From contig JAFMNH010000012.1 in assembly GCA_017859335.1 (NCBI GenBank), forward strand, positions 1 to 37,453: a stretch of 37,453 bases of DNA, written 5' to 3'. Positions within the stretch are counted from its first letter, which is position 1. Every line of letters starts with the position of its first letter. Under the pieces are notes generated by a model, which did no database searches, was not told the DNA's origin, and saw only the letters and a list, made by a program, of their open reading frames with translations. Of this stretch, positions 27,494-35,221 are shown piece by piece. A program made the position numbers and the translations under genes. Source of the stretch: Rhodothermales bacterium. Its GTDB lineage: Bacteria > Bacteroidota > Rhodothermia > Rhodothermales > UBA10348.

Positions 27494-28086
27494 TTCTGTT
27501 CGCTTTTTAATCGCGTGATGTCGTCGCGCAGCTGGGCAGCCAGCTCGTAGTCTTCATCGGCAATGGCCTTCTCCAGGTCATCCTCAAGCTGTTGCAGAGG
27601 GCTCTTCGGTGCGGCGGGTTCTTCTGTCGAGGCCTCGGGTTCATTACCGGGGTCAACCGCGGCTTGCGCCTCCTCTTCATCCGTCGGGATCCCGGCCTCA
27701 TCCAGAACGGCAGGCGCCACGAGGATGGGTGCCCCCGCCCGAACGGCCAGGGCAACAGCATCGGAGGGTCGACAGTCCAACTGGGCGGGCGAACCATGAA
27801 CCGAATAGCGGATCTTGGCGAAGAACGTACCCTCCCGGAGTTCGTCAATCAGGATATCCGTTACGTCCGCTGAGACCGAATCGAACAGATCACGCAGCAG
27901 ATCGTGGGTCATTGGCCGAGGAGGCTGGATTTTTTCCAACTCAAGGGCAATTGCCTGGGCCTCAAAGGCACCTATGATGATGGGTAGCCGGCGGTTACCT
28001 TCCACTTCGCCCAAGACAAGGGCATAGGCGCCGCCGCTGGAGGGGCTGGTCGACAATCCGACGATGTCTACCTGGATCAGGTCCAT
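27490..28086 (-). CDS. Bifunctional nuclease domain protein (DUF151) with C-terminal UVR motif
   Basis: 198 residues. Residues 1-130 match the DUF151/bifunctional nuclease family: GAYALVLGEVEGNRRLPIIIGAFEAQAIALELE, split as strands around the conserved PIIIG..EA, and LDCRPSDAVALAVRAGAPI. A charged, acidic linker follows (about 131-162), then a UvrB/UvrC-type motif (LEDDLEKAIADEDYELAAQLRDDITRLK). Plant and mycobacterial members have DNase/RNase activity; bacterial function is unclear. The DUF151-UVR fusion is common in Bacteroidota. It overlaps bshC by four bases and so is probably translated with it. A link to redox stress through bacillithiol is only suggestive. Confidence 0.9.
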   Translation of the reverse strand: MDLIQVDIVGLSTSPSSGGAYALVLGEVEGNRRLPIIIGAFEAQAIALELEKIQPPRPMTHDLLRDLFDSVSADVTDILIDELREGTFFAKIRYSVHGSPAQLDCRPSDAVALAVRAGAPILVAPAVLDEAGIPTDEEEAQAAVDPGNEPEASTEEPAAPKSPLQQLEDDLEKAIADEDYELAAQLRDDITRLKSEQN

Positions 28087-28156
28087 GAGGGCTGAGGGAG
28101 TTCTTTTGCGTGGTGGCGGGATGTTTCGGGCGGCTTGGATCCCCCGTAGGGCATAC

Positions 28157-29245
28157 TTACCCGAGAGCGGATGTCAACGCGTCCAAAAATGCCTTGTTCT
28201 CAGACGGTGTTCCGCTGGTGACACGCAGGAATCCCTGAAGCTGTTCGTAACCACCCATGTTGCGGACCAGTACATCGTTATCCGCCAGCTTGTCAAGCAG
28301 ATCCGCTGCCTCCTGGCCCGTGCGGAAAAGGATGAAGTTGGTGTTCGTAGGCAGGACCTCGACCCCGTCCATGGCGCTCAGCTCCCGGTGCAGCGCCTCC
28401 GTGTAGACCTTGATCTGTTCAACGCGATCCCGCACCAGATCCTCATGGCGCAGCAAAAGGAGGCCCACCTGTTCCGCCAGACGGTCTACCATGAAGGGCA
28501 GCCTGGACTTCATCATCTCCGCGATGATTTCCGGACGTGCCACGAGATAACCGAGGCGCAAGCCGGCCAATCCGAAGGCCTTTGACAGCGTACGAAGGAT
28601 GATCACGTTGGGGTATTTCATCTGGAGATCCAGTGCGGATCCCTCCGGATTGAATTCGTTGTAGGCTTCGTCAATGACGACGAAGCCCTCGGCGGCACGG
28701 ACGATACGCTCGATGTCCTTCTTGGGAATGGCCAGCCCTGTCGGATTGCTCGGGGTGGTCAGTATGGTCAACGGCGGTTGGTGGTGCTCGACGGCGTCAA
28801 TGATGGCATCCGTGTCCACCTGATAGGTCGGGGTACATTCCACGCGAATGGGGGTACCGCCATGCAAACGGACCATGGACTCATACAGGGAGAACATGGG
28901 CGTCGGTGTGATGACCGCATCTCCCTGGCCCACAAAGCACATACCCAAGGTGTAGGTCAGCTCATTTGAGCCGTTGCCTACGAGCACACTCCCCGCCTCC
29001 ACGCCACACTGACTTTCAATGGCCTGAGTGATCCGGACAGGGTGTTCGGAGGGGTAGCGATTGAAATCAATCTGGAAAAAGGCCTCCAGCAGTTCACGCT
29101 TCAGAGCCGGAGGCAGGTCGAAGGGGCTCTCGTTCTGGTTCAGCTTGACCGACACCGGACGCGCTCCAGGCACCAGGTACGGCTTTTGGGCGCGAACAGC
29201 CGGCCGAAACAGGGCCAGAAGCTGCTCAGGGGTATGTTTGCTCAT
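28157..29245 (-). CDS. hisC: Histidinol-phosphate aminotransferase
   Basis: PLP enzyme of fold type I that makes histidinol phosphate from imidazole-acetol phosphate in histidine synthesis. It has 362 residues, normal length. The PLP lysine is Lys222 in RTLSKAFGLAGLRLGY. The cofactor-binding Asp192 and Tyr195 sit in VVIDEAYNEF, and NQNESPFDLPP and NGSNELT are family signatures. No other his genes are adjacent, so a stand-alone aminotransferase acting also on aromatic acids is possible. It starts 28 bases after the DUF3276 gene and could be cotranscribed with it. Confidence 0.9.
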   Translation of the reverse strand: MSKHTPEQLLALFRPAVRAQKPYLVPGARPVSVKLNQNESPFDLPPALKRELLEAFFQIDFNRYPSEHPVRITQAIESQCGVEAGSVLVGNGSNELTYTLGMCFVGQGDAVITPTPMFSLYESMVRLHGGTPIRVECTPTYQVDTDAIIDAVEHHQPPLTILTTPSNPTGLAIPKKDIERIVRAAEGFVVIDEAYNEFNPEGSALDLQMKYPNVIILRTLSKAFGLAGLRLGYLVARPEIIAEMMKSRLPFMVDRLAEQVGLLLLRHEDLVRDRVEQIKVYTEALHRELSAMDGVEVLPTNTNFILFRTGQEAADLLDKLADNDVLVRNMGGYEQLQGFLRVTSGTPSENKAFLDALTSALG

Positions 29246-29273
29246 GATGACCGGAAAAACGAATCAGACAGGC

Positions 29274-29765
29274 TCAGTACAAGCCTTCTTCATCGGACCA
29301 ATCATCAACCTGTTCCCCTTCGACTTTGGAAACCTCGGGAAGACCACGGAACTCATACTCCGGAAGGCATTCCTCCTTGATGTAGTCCACTACATCATGC
29401 ATGGCAGAAATGAATTTCCCGAAGTCCTCCTTGTACAGGAATAATTTGTGCTTCTCGTAGCGATTCTCTCCAACTTTTTTACTCTCGGTAATAGTCAGGA
29501 AGTAATCTTCGCCCGACCGGGTAGTCTTCACATCGAAGAAGTAGGTTCGTTTTCCTGCGGGGACTCGCTTCGAGAAGACCTCGTCCCGGTAGCGTCCGCG
29601 GCGACTGTCCCGACGCCCGTCCGATGGGGGGAAATACGCATCCTGCTCATCCCCTTCGTAGTAGTCTTCCTCTTCCTCGAAATCCCCATCACCATAGTCA
29701 TCTTCAGCGTGGACGGCCTCGTCATCGAATGTCTCGTCCTCGTATTCCAGCTCTTCCTGGCTCAT
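29274..29765 (-). CDS. PUR-alpha-like DUF3276 protein
   Basis: 163 residues. The N-terminal third is very acidic (runs of Glu/Asp/Tyr such as DGDFEEEEDYYEGDEQ). Residues about 58-135 match the bacterial PUR-alpha/DUF3276 domain: RDEVFSKRVPAGKRTYFFDVKTTRSGEDYFLTITESK, here recognised by the FSKRV.AGKRTYFFDVK and DYFLTITESKK segments. PUR domains bind single-stranded DNA or RNA; the family is largely restricted to Bacteroidota and relatives. An acidic tail closes the protein. It has a candidate promoter of its own upstream. The cellular role is not known. Confidence 0.9.
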   Translation of the reverse strand: MSQEELEYEDETFDDEAVHAEDDYGDGDFEEEEDYYEGDEQDAYFPPSDGRRDSRRGRYRDEVFSKRVPAGKRTYFFDVKTTRSGEDYFLTITESKKVGENRYEKHKLFLYKEDFGKFISAMHDVVDYIKEECLPEYEFRGLPEVSKVEGEQVDDWSDEEGLY

Positions 29766-29848
29766 CGTACCCTCGGGCCCCGACCCGGTGTCAGAGTATA
29801 GTGGTTGCTTGCGGGTAAAAGGCTCATGACCTGCGGAGCATGAGCGGT

Positions 29849-29880
29849 CAAATATGCATACATCTCCATCAAAAACGCAA
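29849..29880 (-). promoter_or_regulatory. Candidate Bacteroidota-type promoter for the DUF3276 gene
   Basis: On the minus strand CATATTTG (29856-29849) is one base off TAnnTTTG, with TTG (29880-29878) 21 bases upstream, the same spacing as the efp promoter. It would place the transcript start about 75-80 bases before the ATG at 29765. The match is weaker than that for efp. Confidence 0.45.
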
Positions 29881-29948
29881 AGGGCAGAATAGGATGCATC
29901 GTGGCGTCGGGATGCCCGTATGGTCGCGTAGTGCCCCCTCGAGCAGCA

Positions 29949-30020
29949 AAAATCCCTCGGGCACTAGAAATCCCACGTACAATGGAAATCCCTCAGACGT
30001 TGGAAATATCTCGGACGATG
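29949..30020. repeat. 18-nt degenerate tandem repeat (four units) at the 3' end of the phosphorylase gene
   Basis: Four adjoining 18-base units start at 29949, 29967, 29985 and 30003, with shared core GAAATCCCTCGGACGATG and a partial fifth unit (GAAACGATC) at 30021. They span the stop codon of the purine nucleoside phosphorylase gene (29993). In the antisense direction each unit reads about six residues (ISIVRD-like), and the same reading frame stays open past the stop. This is minisatellite-like; unit length and absence of spacers exclude a CRISPR. Confidence 0.8.
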
Positions 30021-30838
30021 GAAACGATCAGGCGCTGCAAATCATCGCGCACCTGCCGGCCCACCTGCAGAACCTCTTGGTGATCGAGGGTTTCCTGGCC
30101 AAGGCCCGCGGCAAAGTTGGTAATCGTTGACAACCCCAAGACCCGCATCCCGAATGTTCGGGCAACGACCACCTCCGGCACCGTGCTCATCCCCACGGCG
30201 TCAGCTCCCATCTTGGCAAACATGCGGATTTCAGCCTTGGTCTCATAGCTGGGCCCCAACGTCCAGAGATAGGTTCCAGAGCGGGTAGCCACACCCAGCG
30301 AATCAGCCAGATCCTTGGCCGATTCGGTCCATGCTGCGTCATAGGGTGTCTGGTCCGCACCGCTCGGTCTCGGGGAGGGCGATTTTCCTGCAGGAATCCT
30401 TCGGAAGGCGAATGCGATATGGTCCGTGATCCACATGAGGGTTCCCGGGACACAGTCCGGGTGAATGCCGCCTGCAGCGTTGGTCACGATCAGACGCTGT
30501 ACGCCCATTCCTGCCAGCAGACGAATCGGGTAGGTGGACTCCTCGACGCTGTGCCCCTCGTAGACATGTAACCGCCCCTGCACAAACACGACGGGCATTC
30601 CTTCGAGCATGCCGAAGATCAGGCATCCTTCATGACCTTCGACAGTTGATTCCGGATACCCGGGGATGTCGGATGTGGCAATGGTGACGGCATCATCCAT
30701 TATCTCGGCCAGTTGGGATAACCCTGACCCCAGTACGAGACCCAATGCCGGCCGCTGCGGCGGCCCCGTGATGATGGATCGAATGAAGGGCAACGCATCC
30801 TCATGGAGATTGAGATGCTCGGCAGCTGGTTCCATCAC
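29993..30838 (-). CDS. Purine nucleoside phosphorylase (inosine/guanosine type)
   Basis: Cleaves purine nucleosides with phosphate to base plus ribose-1-phosphate, in nucleotide salvage. It has 281 residues, typical of trimeric PNP. Signatures are LGLVLGSGLSQLAE (phosphate loop), STVEGHEGCLIFG, FVQGRLHVYEGHS, VTNAAGGIHPD, VGMSTVPEVVVAR and STITNFAAGL. The start ATG (30838) overlaps the phosphatase stop by four bases. Its last codons fall inside an 18-base tandem repeat, so the final residues (VSIVRDISNV) may be evolving by repeat slippage. A close family member, methylthioadenosine phosphorylase, is less likely given the conserved PNP segments. Confidence 0.93.
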   Translation of the reverse strand: MMEPAAEHLNLHEDALPFIRSIITGPPQRPALGLVLGSGLSQLAEIMDDAVTIATSDIPGYPESTVEGHEGCLIFGMLEGMPVVFVQGRLHVYEGHSVEESTYPIRLLAGMGVQRLIVTNAAGGIHPDCVPGTLMWITDHIAFAFRRIPAGKSPSPRPSGADQTPYDAAWTESAKDLADSLGVATRSGTYLWTLGPSYETKAEIRMFAKMGADAVGMSTVPEVVVARTFGMRVLGLSTITNFAAGLGQETLDHQEVLQVGRQVRDDLQRLIVSIVRDISNV

Positions 30839-33492
30839 GTTTGTCGTTTGATCACAGCCATGGTCATATCGTCCGTTCGTCCCACACCGCCAATGTAGTC
30901 GTGTACATCCTCGGTCAGCAGACGGAGAATGTCCGCAGAGGGGCGTTCGCCAGTCTGCGTGACCATTCGTACGAGTCTGTCGTCGCCGTAGAGCGACCGG
31001 GCACGATTCATCGCTTCGGAAAAGCCATCCGTGTAGAAGACCAGTGCATCGCCGGGCTCCATGACGATGGTTTGCTCTTCAATAGTGGTGTCGAACCGCG
31101 AACCGGACGTGAACCCGATGGCCATTCCCTGAGGGCGCAGCGCCTCAGATGTTCTCTGCTTCGATCGATACCAGATGACGGGATTGTGACCGGCACGAGC
31201 AAAGGTAAAGGTGCCTGTTGAGGGGTCGATTTCTCCGTAGACGACAGAGATGAACGTCCCGGATGGTGCATTGCGATAGAAGAGCGTGTTCAAGCGACGC
31301 AAGACCTCCGCCGGCGAGAGGTTGAGGCGCGTCAGGGTTTGGACGATCCCCTTGACCAGTGTCATGAAAAAGGCGGCTTGAATACCCTTGCCGCTGACAT
31401 CGCCCAGGATGAAAGCCATGCGCCCGTCGTCCCGCTCAATGAAGTCGTAATAGTCTCCGCCCACCTCATTGGCCGAGAGGCACATGCCTGCAATATCGAG
31501 TCCGTTGACCTGGGGCATGGTCCGCGGCAGGAAAAAGGATTGTACCTGATGAGCGATTTCCAATTCCCTACGGACGCGCTCCTCGCTGGCCATCTGACTG
31601 ACGTACTCGGGAATGTAGGTTGATGCCTCTACCCCAGAGCGTCGACTGGACAGGCCAACGAAGCCCAGTACCAGCAACGAGGTCAGGAACAAGGCCCCCA
31701 GGAGCGCATCGATCCAGGCCGGTGAACCACCGACCAGGTAGCCTTCGCCCAGTTTCCAGAGTACCTCGGACGAGAAGAGGGCGGTAAGGACGGTCACGAT
31801 ATCGTAGCGAACCCAGGCCAATGCCATGACCATGGCCGACAGTCCGCCACAGAGGAGTCCCAGGCTTTGTGTTTCAAAGGTTACCGGTCCGGTACCCAAG
31901 AATGCTCCGGTAAGTGTCAAAAGAAACACGGATACGACCGGTCGTTCGCTCAGCTGTTGGACGACGGAGCTCACACCCACCACCCAGAGCAGTGTCAGGA
32001 AGTAGGCTGTCTCGAGGCCTCCAAAGACGCTGCTGATTACCGGCCGGAACGTCGCACTGCTGATGAAGTCGGGTCCCAGGTCCAGGTGGAGATGCTCGAA
32101 AAGTGCAAGGGATCCTACACCTAAACCCAGCAGGATGCCACCCAATGCTACGCCACGCACGAGTACGGATCCGACGAGTTTGTTCTGGAAATCACCGTGT
32201 CGCAGCAGGACCAGTGCCCCCAACTTTCCCTCATGACGTTCCCGGACGACGGAATCCGTGACACCCGCCAGCATGAAAACAAATATGGACACGGCCCCCG
32301 AAACGATGGAGAACACGATGAGGCGGAAAAGGAATTCAGCCCAAAGAGGAGCGTAGGAGAAGATATCGGCCAAAAATGTGGTGGAGGTGGCCGCCACGAC
32401 GCCGCCCAGCACGCCGATGATCATCGCATCCACCAGCGCCGCCTTCAGGTCCAGCAAGCGGCCGGACAGTCGCCTGAGGAAAACCACGATGAAACCGAGC
32501 GCCAGAAGGATGTAAAAACCGACCTTGATGGCCTGAAGAGCCCTTGAAAAAGTGTCCGTAATCGGCTGAGCCGCTTCAAAAGAGGGCGCCATCCGGATGA
32601 GCGCTCCGGAGGCAGAAACGGTAACCTCGACGCGGATACGTTGGCCGGCAAGGGGTCGCTCTGTTTCGAATCCAATCCACGCTACCCGGCTCTCACTGCC
32701 GTTGGTAATCCGCACCGAGTCCGCCCTCATATCCAGGTTGCTGAAGGCCGAGCCGTCCAGATGATAGGTTCCAAGCCGTATCAAGGCTGTAGAGTCCAAT
32801 CGGCTTCCACCACCGTTGCGCAGCGCACGTAGCAGGTCCAGTGACCCTGTTGAATCCTGTCGGGACAGGTCAAAGGAGAGCCGTTTGGACAGTACGGAGT
32901 CGGCAAGCTGGGTCAGGACCGAAAGGAACCTCTCCTCTTCGCCTTCAGCACCGATAGCCTGGGTCAGCGCCGCCCGGTTGACACGCGGTTGCCGGGATCG
33001 GTCCCTTGTCGATGGATCCCCCGTCCGATTGTTCAGGTTGCGAAGGGCCAGCGGGTTGCCATCTTGCGCCAACTCGACTTCCAATACGGAGCCCTGCTCA
33101 CTGATAAGACGGGACTCACCCGAGGCAAGCTGTGGACGGTAGCGTACGAGCCAGTAATAGGCCGGTACAGCATTACGGTTTTCGCTGTAGAGAAAGTCTA
33201 CGGTCGTGTTGCGTCCAAGGACGTGCTGCAGACCCGAAAGAAGCTGCTCCCGACGGGTCAGTTCAGCTGTGGGGAGAAGATCTCCCGTTTCGTACCCCTG
33301 GCTTGCCAGGAAAACGTCAGCTGACGTGATGGCTTCCTCTTCGGTGATGTCATAGGCCGCTGTAGCATCGGGATGAACATGGGGTAGAAGCCAATAAAGG
33401 GCAGCCAGCCCGACGATACCCAGAATGCAAAGTATCAAGTCCCAACCGGCGAACCGAAACGGGGCAGGAAGAACATGTCGCTCCTTGGCCAT
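30835..33492 (-). CDS. Membrane SpoIIE/RsbU-type PP2C protein serine phosphatase
   Basis: A sensor-like phosphatase of 885 residues. TM1 is at about 18-36, then a long non-cytoplasmic region (about 40-320), then six or more TM segments between about 325 and 625. The C-terminal PP2C domain (from about 640) begins EIAHQVQSFFLPRTMP. Its metal-binding acidic residues are in place: Asp680 (VGGDYYDF), Asp698 (GDVSGKG), Asp822 (FYTDGFSEA) and Asp875 (GRTDDMT). RsbU-like proteins dephosphorylate anti-sigma antagonists or STAS proteins; no such partner gene is in the window. It is coupled to the phosphorylase gene by a four-base overlap. The outer domain probably senses an envelope signal, which is inference. 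Confidence 0.9.
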   Translation of the reverse strand: MAKERHVLPAPFRFAGWDLILCILGIVGLAALYWLLPHVHPDATAAYDITEEEAITSADVFLASQGYETGDLLPTAELTRREQLLSGLQHVLGRNTTVDFLYSENRNAVPAYYWLVRYRPQLASGESRLISEQGSVLEVELAQDGNPLALRNLNNRTGDPSTRDRSRQPRVNRAALTQAIGAEGEEERFLSVLTQLADSVLSKRLSFDLSRQDSTGSLDLLRALRNGGGSRLDSTALIRLGTYHLDGSAFSNLDMRADSVRITNGSESRVAWIGFETERPLAGQRIRVEVTVSASGALIRMAPSFEAAQPITDTFSRALQAIKVGFYILLALGFIVVFLRRLSGRLLDLKAALVDAMIIGVLGGVVAATSTTFLADIFSYAPLWAEFLFRLIVFSIVSGAVSIFVFMLAGVTDSVVRERHEGKLGALVLLRHGDFQNKLVGSVLVRGVALGGILLGLGVGSLALFEHLHLDLGPDFISSATFRPVISSVFGGLETAYFLTLLWVVGVSSVVQQLSERPVVSVFLLTLTGAFLGTGPVTFETQSLGLLCGGLSAMVMALAWVRYDIVTVLTALFSSEVLWKLGEGYLVGGSPAWIDALLGALFLTSLLVLGFVGLSSRRSGVEASTYIPEYVSQMASEERVRRELEIAHQVQSFFLPRTMPQVNGLDIAGMCLSANEVGGDYYDFIERDDGRMAFILGDVSGKGIQAAFFMTLVKGIVQTLTRLNLSPAEVLRRLNTLFYRNAPSGTFISVVYGEIDPSTGTFTFARAGHNPVIWYRSKQRTSEALRPQGMAIGFTSGSRFDTTIEEQTIVMEPGDALVFYTDGFSEAMNRARSLYGDDRLVRMVTQTGERPSADILRLLTEDVHDYIGGVGRTDDMTMAVIKRQT

Positions 33493-33618
33493 GGAAAGCG
33501 GACGGTCTCAGCGGTCTGTGGAATTCTGACGATGCGCAATATCGGCTTTTTGATGCAGAATGTGGCACCGCTGCGTGCGCGTATTCGTCAAATACCCCGA
33601 TCCAATCGCCCTCCGGTT

Positions 33619-34293
33619 TCAGGAGGGAGTCACGCGCAGGGCATCCCGGATAGCGCCCAACTCAAATCCCCGGCGGGTCAGGAATCCAATGATTTTCTGT
33701 TCCTGCTTACGCTCGTTGCCCTCGTGGCGGTAGCGATGACGGGCCTTGGCCAGCTGGGCGGTCAGCTGATCATGAACGTCGTCCTCCGAGCAGATCTCAT
33801 TGACCGCTTCCCGCGCCATGTCGCGCGAAATGCCCTTTTGAATCAATTCCATTTCCAGCCGACGGGGTCCGAATCCTTTGGACCGTTGCCGGGAAGCCGC
33901 CCATTGCCGCGCAAACCGTTCATCATTGACATAGCCCAATCCGTTGAGCCGTTCCCTGACCTGCTCCGCCGTGCTGTCCGGAACGCCCAATTCACGCAAT
34001 CGCTGTCCGATTTCAGATGAAGATCGCGGCCGATACGCCAGATAATCCACACACCGTTTCAAGGCCTTGTGATACAGATCCTCGGACAGAAGGGAGCGAC
34101 AGCGCTCTTCATCAAGTTGAACCCCCTTCCTCAGGCCATGGTCTGCGACCAGATTCATGTGAAGGCCGAAGGCAAACTGACCGTCGAGGAACAGGCTGCA
34201 GCGCTCTTGATCTTTTTTCTGCACCTGGATGGCACTGATGGTACCACCATTTTTGGGGGGCTCTGGTTGCTCAAGAGGACGGATGGATCGCAT
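33619..34293 (-). CDS. recX: Regulatory protein RecX
   Basis: RecX modulates RecA filaments in recombination and repair. From ATG 34293 it has 224 residues of tandem three-helix repeats: HKALKRCVDYLAYRPRSSSEIGQRLRELGVP, which contains the hallmark A..YL..RPRS..E+ pattern, followed by GLGYVNDERFARQWAASR and KGFGPRRLEMELIQKGIS. The longer start at 34380 would overlap the upstream gene by 56 bases, and its added residues are not RecX-like, so I chose the internal ATG. It is 31 bases downstream of the DUF4249 gene. recA is not in the window. Confidence 0.9.
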   Translation of the reverse strand: MRSIRPLEQPEPPKNGGTISAIQVQKKDQERCSLFLDGQFAFGLHMNLVADHGLRKGVQLDEERCRSLLSEDLYHKALKRCVDYLAYRPRSSSEIGQRLRELGVPDSTAEQVRERLNGLGYVNDERFARQWAASRQRSKGFGPRRLEMELIQKGISRDMAREAVNEICSEDDVHDQLTAQLAKARHRYRHEGNERKQEQKIIGFLTRRGFELGAIRDALRVTPS

Positions 34294-34324
34294 GAAGTTG
34301 GCGTATTGGGTAGATATTTTCGGG

Positions 34325-35221
34325 TTATTGGGAGATGTCGATCCGAATGGAATCGGTGGATACACCGCCGACAAAACCAAGTCCCCCGCTTACATTTGTT
34401 ACCGGCTCCCGTCGGTTGGGAGCGTCCCTGCTTGTGACGAACCGGGCAAAACGATCATCCCCACGGCGTATGACAACCCGCAAGGAGTGATCGGGCAAGG
34501 GGCTTTGTGGACTGACCACGGGCACGGCGTACACGCCTTCCCATTGTAACGAACCGTCTTCCAGGACCCGGGCCGACGATTCCCGGAATACCTGGGAAGG
34601 AAGCAGGAAAAAGTCGATCAGGGAGGAGGAAAAGGCGTCATCTGGCTGCAATCGCGTTTCGATCCAGCCATCAAACGCATCGTCGTCCCATGTCAGTGAC
34701 ACCTGGACAGGGTAGATGTATCCTGTGCTGGCATTGACGGCCAGATTCAGCGAGTCCAGTCCGACCGACAACGAGTCGATCAGGACAGCTGAAATCGGAA
34801 GCGCCGGTGCAGATATATCGACATTGCGAAGGGTTACCTCAGGGGGCATTACGCCGGAAGCACGGATAGAGGTTTCAGGGGCATCGATCCGTAGATCAAA
34901 GCGATCGCCTGCCGCTGCAGGAGCGTTCTCCGGATCGATGGGGCGAAACCACAGGGGATCCTCAGGGCTGCGCTCGTAGGCAACGGTTCTGTCTTCGAGC
35001 GCCACTTCCAGTCGGGTCCCGGGCTGCGCCGGCTCTGGCGTCAGCGCATCTGAGAGGGCACGGGTCGAACTGACGCGTATCGAGGGCAGGGGCGATGCCG
35101 TGTTCAGCCAGGCTTCGACCACCATTGTACTTCCAGCGGGGGGCGATGCGGTGTCACAGCCGGCCGTGAGGGGAATCACTACCAGGATCAGCACCAGGAT
35201 ATGTCGATCAAAAGCGGTCAC
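34325..35221 (-). CDS. DUF4249-type lipoprotein paired with a TonB-dependent receptor
   Basis: 298 residues with a lipoprotein signal ending LTAGC (Cys22). The rest is a beta-rich domain of the DUF4249 kind: VVEAWLNTASPLPSIRVSSTRAL at the N-terminus, a middle beta-sandwich (GDRFDLRIDAPETSIRASGVMPPEV) and a C-terminal SLQWEGVYAVPVVSP region. DUF4249 proteins are typically encoded just after TonB receptors in Bacteroidota and are thought to sit at the outer membrane beside them. The start is GTG, with its G shared with the receptor's TAG stop (TAGTG, 35223-35219), so translation is coupled. The substrate of the pair is unknown. Confidence 0.8.
   Translation of the reverse strand: MTAFDRHILVLILVVIPLTAGCDTASPPAGSTMVVEAWLNTASPLPSIRVSSTRALSDALTPEPAQPGTRLEVALEDRTVAYERSPEDPLWFRPIDPENAPAAAGDRFDLRIDAPETSIRASGVMPPEVTLRNVDISAPALPISAVLIDSLSVGLDSLNLAVNASTGYIYPVQVSLTWDDDAFDGWIETRLQPDDAFSSSLIDFFLLPSQVFRESSARVLEDGSLQWEGVYAVPVVSPQSPLPDHSLRVVIRRGDDRFARFVTSRDAPNRREPVTNVSGGLGFVGGVSTDSIRIDISQ

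Noticed and set aside
29766-29992. In-frame continuation past the phosphorylase stop, considered as a frameshifted or stop-interrupted longer gene
   Set aside because: The 281-residue product already has normal family length and the extension shows no domain. Kept only as a finding about the repeat.
29949-30020. Short repeats considered as a CRISPR array
   Set aside because: Units are 18 bases, directly adjoining with no spacers, and overlap a coding end; no cas gene is present.
34294-34380. Longer recX start at 34380
   Set aside because: It would overlap the DUF4249 gene by 56 bases and add a non-conserved segment; the ATG at 34293 fits better.
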